A stretch of 6,068 nucleotides of DNA from Phycisphaerae bacterium (GTDB taxonomy: Bacteria; Planctomycetota; Phycisphaerae; UBA1845; Fen-1342): assembly GCA_016935035.1 (NCBI GenBank), contig JAFGRR010000079.1:1-6068 (forward strand), written 5' to 3'. The notes beneath the pieces were generated by a model, which was not told the DNA's origin, made no database searches, and saw only the letters and a list, made by a program, of their open reading frames with translations. This document shows, one piece after another, positions 1-6,068 of the stretch. Position numbers and translations under genes: made by a program. Position 1 is the stretch's first letter. Each line of letters begins with the position of its first letter.

Positions 1-2107
1 CTCGTCGCAGATCACCGAGGACACGCGGCGCTCCGCGCGGCTTAACCGCATGGTCGACTGGGGCCTGATGCTCGGCATCATCGGCGGGCTCGGAGTGTTG
101 GGCGCGCTGCTGGCGCGCAACATCATCCAGTTTGTCGGAGATTTGCGCGAGACACAGCGAAAGCTGGAGGAAAGCCGAACAATCCTCATGGCGACGCTCG
201 AGTCGTCAAGTGACGGTGTGCTCGTTGTTACCGGTGACCAAGTTGTTTCGCATTGCAATTCGCGCTTCCGCGAAATCTGGTCGGTGCCGCCCGATGTAGT
301 GAGCGGTGGCGACAATAGGCAGTTGATCCGCAACGCGATGTCCAAGCTCGATAATCCCGAGGGATTTGACACGCGCATCAGCGAGATCAACCAGGCGTCC
401 GCGCCATCCGAGGACACTCTGCGACTTAAGGATGGGCGGTTGCTGGAGCGCTACTCATATCCCCTCAATCTCGCCGGTTGCCACAGTGGGCGCGTGTGGC
501 TGTTTCGCGACGTCACCGAGCGCCGCCAAGCCGAGGAGGCAGTTCGTGAGAGCCACCGCATGTTGACCACGCTCGTCGACAACTTGCCCGGCTTCGTCTA
601 CCGGTGCAGGAATGACCGCGACTGGACCATGGAGTATCTCAGCGGGCGCTTCCAGGAGACCACCGGATACGCCCCCGAGGACCTGATCAACAATCGGAGA
701 CTCTCCTTCAACGACCTCATCATCGAGGAGCAGCGCGAGCGGCTGTGGGAATTCTGGCAGCAGCAGTTGAGCAAGCGTGAGCCGGTGCAGGTCGAATACA
801 CGATTAACGCCGGCGACGGCACAACCAGGTGGCTGTGGGAACAGGGCCGCGGCGTGTTCGGCGACGACGGTGAGCTGCTGGCCCTCGAGGGTTTTATTTG
901 CGACATCACCGACCGTAAGCAAGCCGAGATCGAACGCGAGAAGCTCGAGACGCAATTGCGGCACTCGCAGAAGATGGAGGCGGTCGGGCAACTCGCGGGC
1001 GGCGTGGCGCACGATTTCAACAACATCCTCACCGCCATCTTCGGCAACGTCGAACTCGCGATCGCCGAACTCGAATCACACTATCCGGCCGCCAGCGGTA
1101 TTCTCGATGGCATGCACCAGATTGAGCGCAGCGCCAAGCGTGCCTCGACCCTCGCGCGGCAACTCCTGGCATTCAGCCGCCGACAGGTCGTGCGTCCCGA
1201 GGTACTGGACCTCAACGCCACGCTCAGCGACCTGGAGAAGATGCTCAACCGGCTGATCACGGAGGACATACACCTCGAACTCATTCTCGACGCCGATCCG
1301 GCGACCGTTCGCACCGACCCCGGGCAGTTGGAGCAGGTTGTCATGAACCTGGTCGTCAATGCCAGGGATGCGATGCCCAGCGGCGGGACGCTGGCCATCG
1401 AGACGAGCAACGTGTACCTCGATGAGTCGTACGCCGCAACACGCCTCGACGCACAGGTAGGCGAGCACGTGCTGCTGAGCGTTAGCGACACCGGCGCCGG
1501 TATGGACGCCACCACACTCGAGCGCGTATTCGAGCCGTTCTTTACAACCAAGCCGATGGGCCAGGGCACGGGTCTGGGTTTGTCGACCGCCTACGGCATC
1601 GTGAAGCAGGCCAGGGGGCACATTGCTGCGTACAGCGAGGCCGGCCGCGGCACGACGTTTCGTGTCTATCTGCCGCTCGAACATGGTCAGGCGCCGGCAC
1701 CTTCCGTTGCACGCGTGCGGCAAACCGCGCCGGTGGGAACCGAGACCATCATAATCTGTGAAGATGATGTCGCGGTGCGGAAGTTGACGGTGCACGTGCT
1801 GGAAGATGCAGGCTATAAGGTGCTGGAGTCCGGTAAGGCCGAGGAGGCACTTCGGATCGCGACGGACTATGACGGACCGATACACATGCTGTTGACCGAT
1901 GTCATCATGCCGGACATGAATGGCCGCAAGCTCGCCGACACGCTGTGCGCGATTCGCCCCGAAGCGCGGACCCTGTTTGTGTCCGGATATACCGCGAACG
2001 TGATAGTCCATCACGGCGTCCTGGATTCGGGTGTGGATTTCATGGAGAAGCCGTACAGCCGCCAGCAGCTTCTGCAACGCGTGCGTGAGATCCTGGACCG
2101 ACGGTAG
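1..2107 (+). CDS. Hybrid sensor histidine kinase (TM-PAS-PAS-HisKA-HATPase-REC), 5' partial
   Basis: Membrane-bound hybrid kinase: it should autophosphorylate on His and pass phosphate to its own C-terminal receiver. The frame is open from base 2 to the TAG at 2105-2107. The ATG at 50-52 has no Shine-Dalgarno and lies between a polar helix (SSQITEDTRRSARLNR) and the membrane segment, so it is probably internal and the gene begins outside. Numbering from that ATG: membrane helix about 5-22; charged linker 31-43; PAS about 44-158, ending in an RDVTERRQAEE-type PAC tail; second PAS about 167-291, ending DITDRKQAE; HisKA H-box with H321 in AHDFNN; N-box N433/N437; G1 box DTGAG at 480-484; F-box FEPFF 494-498; G2 GTGLGLS 506-512; receiver about 565-685 with acidic pocket E571/D572/D573, phosphoacceptor D617, S645 and K667. 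All catalytic residues are present. No Hpt or DNA-binding output domain follows. The missing N-terminus probably holds an extracytoplasmic sensor. The signal and partner are unknown. Confidence 0.95.
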   Translation, partial: SSQITEDTRRSARLNRMVDWGLMLGIIGGLGVLGALLARNIIQFVGDLRETQRKLEESRTILMATLESSSDGVLVVTGDQVVSHCNSRFREIWSVPPDVVSGGDNRQLIRNAMSKLDNPEGFDTRISEINQASAPSEDTLRLKDGRLLERYSYPLNLAGCHSGRVWLFRDVTERRQAEEAVRESHRMLTTLVDNLPGFVYRCRNDRDWTMEYLSGRFQETTGYAPEDLINNRRLSFNDLIIEEQRERLWEFWQQQLSKREPVQVEYTINAGDGTTRWLWEQGRGVFGDDGELLALEGFICDITDRKQAEIEREKLETQLRHSQKMEAVGQLAGGVAHDFNNILTAIFGNVELAIAELESHYPAASGILDGMHQIERSAKRASTLARQLLAFSRRQVVRPEVLDLNATLSDLEKMLNRLITEDIHLELILDADPATVRTDPGQLEQVVMNLVVNARDAMPSGGTLAIETSNVYLDESYAATRLDAQVGEHVLLSVSDTGAGMDATTLERVFEPFFTTKPMGQGTGLGLSTAYGIVKQARGHIAAYSEAGRGTTFRVYLPLEHGQAPAPSVARVRQTAPVGTETIIICEDDVAVRKLTVHVLEDAGYKVLESGKAEEALRIATDYDGPIHMLLTDVIMPDMNGRKLADTLCAIRPEARTLFVSGYTANVIVHHGVLDSGVDFMEKPYSRQQLLQRVREILDRR

Positions 2108-2191
2108 CCGTGACATTGACGCCGGCCTATGGGATTCGCCGCGAAGTGCTTAGAATGGTTGTCAGAGCCCGTGTCTTGGTCGGGATGTGAC

Positions 2192-2203
2192 GCCGCCGGC
2201 GGC
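2192..2203. repeat. 12-bp perfect palindrome GCCGCCGGCGGC
   Basis: A perfect GC-only palindrome lies 34 bp upstream of the preferred phosphoesterase start and just after the alternative GTG start. There is no loop and no following T-run, so it does not look like an intrinsic terminator. In GC-rich DNA such a short palindrome can arise by chance. An operator role is possible but unsupported. Confidence 0.35.
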
Positions 2204-2225
2204 AGACCGAACGGGTGGCTACCGC

Positions 2226-2235
2226 GGATGGTGGG
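2226..2235 (+). promoter_or_regulatory. Weak ribosome-binding site candidate deciding the ATG at 2238
   Basis: The purine-rich stretch GGATGGTGGG sits 2 to 11 bases before the ATG at 2238 and is the best Shine-Dalgarno-like sequence near either possible start. The GTG at 2187 is preceded by CGGGAT lying directly against it, which is too close to serve. The match to AGGAGG is only partial, so this supports the later start rather than proving it. Confidence 0.35.
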
Positions 2236-2237
2236 CG

Positions 2238-3101
2238 ATGCCGCAGTGCTTCTTCGTATCTGATCTGCATGGTCACGCCGAGCGGTATCGAAAGCTGTTT
2301 CATCTGATCGGCGACGAGAAACCAGCCGCCGTGTTCATGGGCGGCGACCTGCTGCCTTTGGGGCTTTCCGCGCTCGAATCGCTCGACTTCGATCACGAGG
2401 ATTTCGTGACGGGTTTCCTCGCGCGCCAGTTGCTGCGGCTCCGCGAGCAGCTCGGCTCTTCCTATCCGCGCGTGTTTGTCATCCCCGGCAATGACGACAG
2501 CCGCTCGGAAGAGGCGCCGATCATCGCGGCGGCGACCACCGGTGTCTGGGAGTACATCCACGATCGCCGAGTTTCATTCATGGGCCACGACGTCTACGGC
2601 TATGCCTGTGTGCCGCCGACTCCGTTCCTGCTCAAGGATTGGGAGCGTTACGACGTTTCGCGCTACGTGGACCCGGGGAGTGTGTCACCGGAGGACGGGC
2701 ATCGCTCAATTCCGGTGCCGGAACATCAGATTCGCCACGGGACCATTCAGGGTGACCTGGATAGTCTGGCCGGCGATCGCGACGTCGGCGGGGCGATCTT
2801 CCTTTTCCACGCGCCGCCGTACCAGACGTGCCTGGATCGGGCGGCCCTCGATGGCCGTACGGTCGATCATGTGCCGTTGGACGTACACGTTGGGAGCATT
2901 GCGATCCAGCGGTTCATCGTCGCGCGCCAGCCGCTCATCACACTGCATGGACACATTCACGAGTCGACGCGGCTGACCGGCTCGTGGCATGAGTGCCTGG
3001 GTCGGACGCACTGTTACTCCGCCGCCCACGATGGTCCGGAACTGGCGCTGGTGCGTTTTGATCCGGTAGATCCGTCGAGCGCGACGCGCATGCTCATTTA
3101 G
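2238..3101 (+). CDS. Calcineurin-like metallophosphoesterase
   Basis: A soluble dinuclear-metal phosphoesterase of the calcineurin-like superfamily, 287 residues from the ATG at 2238. Motifs in that numbering: SDLHGH with metal ligands D9 and H11; GGD with D37; PGNDD with N85, where the usual catalytic His of GNHD is Asp (D86); FHAPP with H191; and GHIH with H239 and H241. The metal-ligand set is complete. The ATG is preferred because it places beta-strand 1 (CFFVSDLHGH) directly at the N-terminus, as is usual for the family. The in-frame GTG at 2187 would add 17 residues of low-complexity Pro/Gly/Trp-rich sequence. No signal peptide or membrane helix is seen, so it is probably cytoplasmic. 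A segment at about 125-178, rich in Pro, Tyr and charged residues, separates the third motif from H191 and may form a substrate-specific lid. The substrate is unknown; cyclic nucleotides, nucleotides or phosphoproteins are all possible. The gene follows the kinase gene on the same strand and its stop overlaps the end of the opposite gene. Confidence 0.9.
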   Translation: MPQCFFVSDLHGHAERYRKLFHLIGDEKPAAVFMGGDLLPLGLSALESLDFDHEDFVTGFLARQLLRLREQLGSSYPRVFVIPGNDDSRSEEAPIIAAATTGVWEYIHDRRVSFMGHDVYGYACVPPTPFLLKDWERYDVSRYVDPGSVSPEDGHRSIPVPEHQIRHGTIQGDLDSLAGDRDVGGAIFLFHAPPYQTCLDRAALDGRTVDHVPLDVHVGSIAIQRFIVARQPLITLHGHIHESTRLTGSWHECLGRTHCYSAAHDGPELALVRFDPVDPSSATRMLI

Positions 3102-6068
3102 CCAGCGTGCCGCCAGGCCCGAGGGGCAACTCGCGGGCCGCGTCGGTCACGGCGCCGATCTTGACTGCGTAGCTGGTCCGCTTGGCGATGTCCTCGTCAG
3201 TGATCATGTGCACGTCGAGCAGGCCGTCGGTGCGATACCCGGTCCGCAGGTAATTGGCCTCGCTGAGCGAGATGCTCCAGCCCTCAAACCAGCGTTCCAG
3301 ATCACGCGTCTGAGACTCATCGCCAGTTACGTGCACGAGCAGATCAATGTCACTGGCGGGGCCGGCGGTGGCGTTCTTCGTGCTGCCGATCAGGTACATC
3401 GCCTTCACGCCGAAACGTTCGGTGTCGATATGAGCGGCGATGCTCTCGGCCATGCGCGTCCGCCAGCGCCAGTCCTGGTTTTCGGACGTACTGGTCGTCG
3501 GACCGACGAACGTGCAGTAATCCACCGGTGCCGACGCCTGGCTCAGAACCGCGATGGCCTCATCGAGGTCGGCATTCATAAGCACGTAGAGCATCTGACC
3601 GTCGGCGGCCTGGGGTATGTCGATGACGCGAATGGCATCACCCAGCGATGCGAATTCCGGCACGAGTTCCGCCAGCAGGTTCGGTGAACGAGTCAAAAAC
3701 GGCTCATTGAAGATGACCTCATCCTCGTCCGGGTACAGCGGCAAATACCGGATCTCCGCCTCGACCAGGTCCTGGAAGAAGTGGGTGCCGAACGACACAT
3801 CCGGCGTGTAGTCGCCGGTCTTACGCGCGATCTCGATCAGCATCGCCGTGTTGCTGATATCCGAGTAGGTCACGGGCACGCCAAGCCGGATGTCGCCGCG
3901 GCTGCCCCAGCGCCCGGGGCCCATCAGGATGAACTGACGCTTGGGCAGCAGCTTGTTCAGCTTGCCGACGGCGCGTCCGACGGCGGTCATCTCCTCGCGG
4001 CTACCCATGGCCATGTACTGCTCGGGCGCCACGTAGACGATGTGCGTGATGCCCGGCACCGTGCCGTTCGACACGTACCGATTAGCCGAAAAGACCACGC
4101 GCGATTGCGGGATGTCACGCGGGATCGGTGCCGGCTGGGCATGCTTGGTCGGTGCCTGTGCCCGGCACTGCAGCAAGTACAGGTCCTTGCCGTCCGACGC
4201 GAACTCGATATCCGCCGGATGACGTAACTCACGCTGAAGCAGATTCAGCAAGGCGTAGATCTGCTTTACGAACGGCGTGTGGCCTAGAAGCCCGTCAAAC
4301 GTCACGACGAGGTCATCGTTTTCGAAGTCGATGTTGCCGCGCAGCGGGCGCCGCAGGTGGCCATCCTTGTACACGGACACGAGTTGCTCGACGGCCGGCA
4401 TGTCGTCGCCGACCTTTCCTACAAATTCGATGACATCCACCGTCTTGAACTGGTTCGTGCGCAGGTCGATGACGTCCATGTAGCGCGGCGAGTAACGCAT
4501 CGTCTCCTCGGGCGTGGCGTTGACGCGCAAGCCCGGCTGCCCCGGTGCCACCAGCATCGGAAAATCATCGCCCAGACGGTCGACGGCGCGGGTCCCCAGT
4601 CCGGGAACCAGCCGCACCAGTCCATCCTCCTGCTTGATGCGCGGCGACCAGCGGAACTCGTTGTCGCTGAAGGCCACGCCCGCGAACGCCGGCAGAAAGT
4701 AGTCGCCGATTTGCGTGCCGACGACTTCCTGGATGAGTACACCCATGCCCTCCTGAAAGTCGAGCAGGTTGCGTTCGGAGCGATATTGAATCGGGTCGGG
4801 CGCGAATGTCGACGCGTAAACTTCGGCGATGGCGTCCATGAGCGCGTCAAGGCGTTCCTGCTTGGTCCCGCGGTTTGCCAGGAACAAGCTCTTGTACTTG
4901 CCCGAGAAGGCCGCCCCGAAGCGGTCTTCCAGCAGGCTCGAGCTGCGCACGATCAGCGGCTTATCGCCCAGGTCATCAAGCGCCAGTGACAACCCCTTGA
5001 TAATCGAGGCCGAGAACTGCGAGTTCTTGAAGACCTGGACGATGTCGGGGTATTCCTGCCGAACCTCATCGGTCTCCTTGTACTTCTGCGAGAACACGTC
5101 CTCAAGATGGTTGCAGTACACGAAGTCGTGCATGCCGTCGGACGCCAGGTACCACGTCTTGGGCGTCTTGATGCTGGCGAGCAGCTCGTTGTCGCCGCAG
5201 TTAGCGCGCACGATCTGGTATGCCAGGAACAGCCCGGCCCCCTTGCCGCCGGTCTTTCCGTGCCCGTGCGGCGGATAGATCATCCGCTGAATGAGCTGGT
5301 GAAAGTCCCTGATTTCGACGTAGTTCTTGGCTATGTTGATGTACTCGAGCTGGTCCGAGAGGAATCGCCGAATCAGCGATACGAGCAACCCTTTCCGTGT
5401 CGACGGCGACAACTCCACCTCGCCGTGCCCGGAATGCTGATAGCGTTGGATCGCGTCGCTGACCTCCGAGATGGAGGTGTGGTAGTTCTCCAGCGCGTTC
5501 ACGAGGAAACTGGCGCGATCCTGTTTGATCCAGTTGTGCACGCACGAGATGATCTCGTCGTCACTGAGATGCCGCGCGGCCAGATCAAAAACGCTGTCCG
5601 CGAGCGCCATCGCCGAGGGCTGTCGGCCGCGACCGCGCGGCGCGTTCGACTCGAAGTACACCTCCGGCTCTTCGGTTTGGCCGCGTGGGCGGAAACTCTG
5701 CAACAGCTCATCCGCCTGCGGCACGCCGCTCCAGCACAAGTGGTTGACCATTTTGCGTGCCACGCGCATCAGCAGGCTCTGATCCGTGCGCCGCAATAGA
5801 TCCAGAATCGCCAGCCACTCCCGTCCGCGCGGGCGCGGACCCGCCGCGGAGTCGCGCAGCACCTTCATGGCATCCTGCAATTGACGGTGAGTGATGCAAC
5901 TGCTGATGCGCTCGGCGATCGTCTCGAGCAGCTTGCGCTCCTCCTTCAGAAACGGACCTTCGTCGGCCTGCGGCATCTGCTGCACGTAGGCAACCTGCAA
6001 CGTGCCGACCTGTGCGCCGTATACACGAACGGGCGCCCCCAGCATCCACTCTGTCTCGCGAAAGTCGC
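3094..6068 (-). CDS. GAF / PPDK_N-type ATP-grasp / nucleotidyltransferase multidomain protein, 5' partial
   Basis: Large soluble protein with no membrane helix, ending at a TGA (3096-3094). The frame runs open through the right edge: codons before the Met at 6045-6043 read DFRETEW and continue the domain, so that Met is internal. Numbering from it: end of a GAF-like sensor domain 1-55 (VYGAQVGTLQVAY, then an ERKLLETIAERI helix); helical region about 56-258; PEP synthase/PPDK-type ATP-grasp about 260-630 with GGKGAGL 266-272, VRSSSLLEDRFGAAFSGK 366-383 (R367 and E373 match nucleotide-binding positions of PPDK), LIQEVV 437-442 and terminal LLQCRAQ 624-630; unassigned segment about 645-850 with GPGRWGSRGD 709-718 and GTHFFQDL 753-760; C-terminal nucleotidyltransferase about 860-983 with G887-S888, D899-x-D901 and D944. 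The TSHAA-type phosphohistidine domain and the PEP/pyruvate TIM barrel are absent, so it should not be called PEP synthase or PPDK. Automated annotation would probably read 'PEP/pyruvate-binding domain-containing protein'. It may transfer phosphate or nucleotidyl groups under GAF control; substrate unknown. Confidence 0.92.
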   Translation of the reverse strand, partial: DFRETEWMLGAPVRVYGAQVGTLQVAYVQQMPQADEGPFLKEERKLLETIAERISSCITHRQLQDAMKVLRDSAAGPRPRGREWLAILDLLRRTDQSLLMRVARKMVNHLCWSGVPQADELLQSFRPRGQTEEPEVYFESNAPRGRGRQPSAMALADSVFDLAARHLSDDEIISCVHNWIKQDRASFLVNALENYHTSISEVSDAIQRYQHSGHGEVELSPSTRKGLLVSLIRRFLSDQLEYINIAKNYVEIRDFHQLIQRMIYPPHGHGKTGGKGAGLFLAYQIVRANCGDNELLASIKTPKTWYLASDGMHDFVYCNHLEDVFSQKYKETDEVRQEYPDIVQVFKNSQFSASIIKGLSLALDDLGDKPLIVRSSSLLEDRFGAAFSGKYKSLFLANRGTKQERLDALMDAIAEVYASTFAPDPIQYRSERNLLDFQEGMGVLIQEVVGTQIGDYFLPAFAGVAFSDNEFRWSPRIKQEDGLVRLVPGLGTRAVDRLGDDFPMLVAPGQPGLRVNATPEETMRYSPRYMDVIDLRTNQFKTVDVIEFVGKVGDDMPAVEQLVSVYKDGHLRRPLRGNIDFENDDLVVTFDGLLGHTPFVKQIYALLNLLQRELRHPADIEFASDGKDLYLLQCRAQAPTKHAQPAPIPRDIPQSRVVFSANRYVSNGTVPGITHIVYVAPEQYMAMGSREEMTAVGRAVGKLNKLLPKRQFILMGPGRWGSRGDIRLGVPVTYSDISNTAMLIEIARKTGDYTPDVSFGTHFFQDLVEAEIRYLPLYPDEDEVIFNEPFLTRSPNLLAELVPEFASLGDAIRVIDIPQAADGQMLYVLMNADLDEAIAVLSQASAPVDYCTFVGPTTSTSENQDWRWRTRMAESIAAHIDTERFGVKAMYLIGSTKNATAGPASDIDLLVHVTGDESQTRDLERWFEGWSISLSEANYLRTGYRTDGLLDVHMITDEDIAKRTSYAVKIGAVTDAARELPLGPGGTLAK
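3116..3139. other. GC-rich imperfect stem-loop at the convergent gene junction
   Basis: GGCC-CGAG (3116-3123) can pair with CTCG-(CG bulge)-GGCC (3130-3139) around a 6-base loop. It lies 14 bases past the phosphoesterase stop codon, inside the 3' coding end of the opposite gene (Leu-Pro-Leu-Gly-Pro region). No T-run follows on either strand, so it is not a canonical intrinsic terminator. It could slow transcription or protect the 3' end of the phosphoesterase mRNA, or it may be a chance product of GC-rich codons. Confidence 0.25.

Larger units (their letters stand above)
2108..2237. other. Intergenic gap between kinase and phosphoesterase genes
   Basis: This is a non-coding stretch of 130 bp, or 79 bp if the downstream gene starts at the GTG at 2187. 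I see no stem-loop followed by a T-run that would terminate the kinase transcript. TTGACG at 2116-2121 and TAGAAT at 2151-2156 resemble -35 and -10 elements but are 29 bp apart, too far for a sigma-70 promoter. TAGAAT alone could be a -10 box for the phosphoesterase gene. Read-through from the kinase gene is equally possible. Confidence 0.5.

Noticed and set aside
1076..2116. 346-codon open frame on the - strand opposite the kinase gene
   Set aside because: Its translation has no recognisable domain, and the opposite strand encodes clear HisKA, HATPase and receiver motifs. Long antisense frames are common in GC-rich genes.
2116..2156. TTGACG and TAGAAT as a sigma-70 promoter for the phosphoesterase gene
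   Set aside because: The two boxes are 29 bp apart instead of about 17, there is no other -35-like sequence at the right distance, and the TG of an extended -10 is off by one base.
2187..2237. GTG start that would lengthen the phosphoesterase by 17 residues
   Set aside because: There is no usable ribosome-binding site, and the added residues are Pro/Gly/Trp-rich without family resemblance. The ATG at 2238 begins right at the first beta-strand. It remains possible.
4017..4068. GITHI sequence (residues 665-669) of the large protein as a phospho-His site like that of PEP synthase
   Set aside because: The typical Gly-Gly-x-Thr-x-His-Ala-Ala context of the swivelling domain is missing, so a lone Thr-His is not enough.
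4357..4989. 210-codon open frame on the + strand opposite the ATP-grasp domain
   Set aside because: It lies wholly inside the real - strand gene, and its translation is Arg/Val/His-rich shadow sequence without motifs.
5107..5799. 230-codon open frame on the + strand opposite the large ATP-grasp gene
   Set aside because: It is an antisense shadow: the - strand carries coherent domain motifs through this interval and the + strand product matches nothing recognisable.
3094..6068. Calling the large gene PEP synthase (ppsA) or pyruvate phosphate dikinase (ppdK)
   Set aside because: Only the N-terminal ATP-grasp domain of those enzymes is present. The phospho-His and PEP/pyruvate-binding domains are replaced by other sequence.
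1..6068. Mobile element, CRISPR array, tRNA or phage defence island
   Set aside because: I found no transposase or integrase, no regularly spaced repeats, no tRNA-like cloverleaf and no defence protein. The window is nearly filled by three ordinary-looking genes.

Overview
The window is GC-rich bacterial DNA that is almost entirely coding. It holds three protein genes, two of them cut by the window edges. Codon usage looks uniform across all three. I see no RNA gene, insertion sequence, integrase, CRISPR array or other mobile element. The taxon cannot be fixed from this piece. PAS-rich hybrid kinases and large ATP-grasp multidomain proteins of this style occur in Proteobacteria, Planctomycetes and other environmental phyla, so I leave the organism open.

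Left part (1-2107, + strand): the 3' portion of a membrane-bound hybrid sensor histidine kinase. It shows the end of an extracytoplasmic helix, one membrane segment, two PAS domains, HisKA (His at 1010-1012), HATPase_c and a C-terminal receiver domain. The reading frame is open through the left edge, so most of the sensor and the true start lie outside.

Middle (2108-3101): a 130-bp gap without a clear terminator or consensus promoter, then a + strand calcineurin-like metallophosphoesterase. Its metal-binding motifs are intact, but the third motif reads GNDD instead of GNHD. The preferred start is the ATG at 2238, not the GTG at 2187.

Right part (3094-6068, - strand): a very large multidomain protein, 5'-truncated by the right edge. 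In order it has the end of a GAF-like sensor domain, a helical segment, a PEP synthase/PPDK-type ATP-grasp domain, a conserved-looking segment of unknown function, and a C-terminal polymerase-beta-type nucleotidyltransferase domain. It lacks the swivelling phospho-histidine domain and the PEP/pyruvate TIM barrel needed for true PEP synthase chemistry. This is the most unusual item in the window.

The metallophosphoesterase and the ATP-grasp/nucleotidyltransferase gene converge and overlap by 8 bp at their stop codons. They are therefore not one operon, although they are tightly packed. Any functional link between sensor kinase, phosphoesterase and ATP-grasp protein is inference from proximity only.
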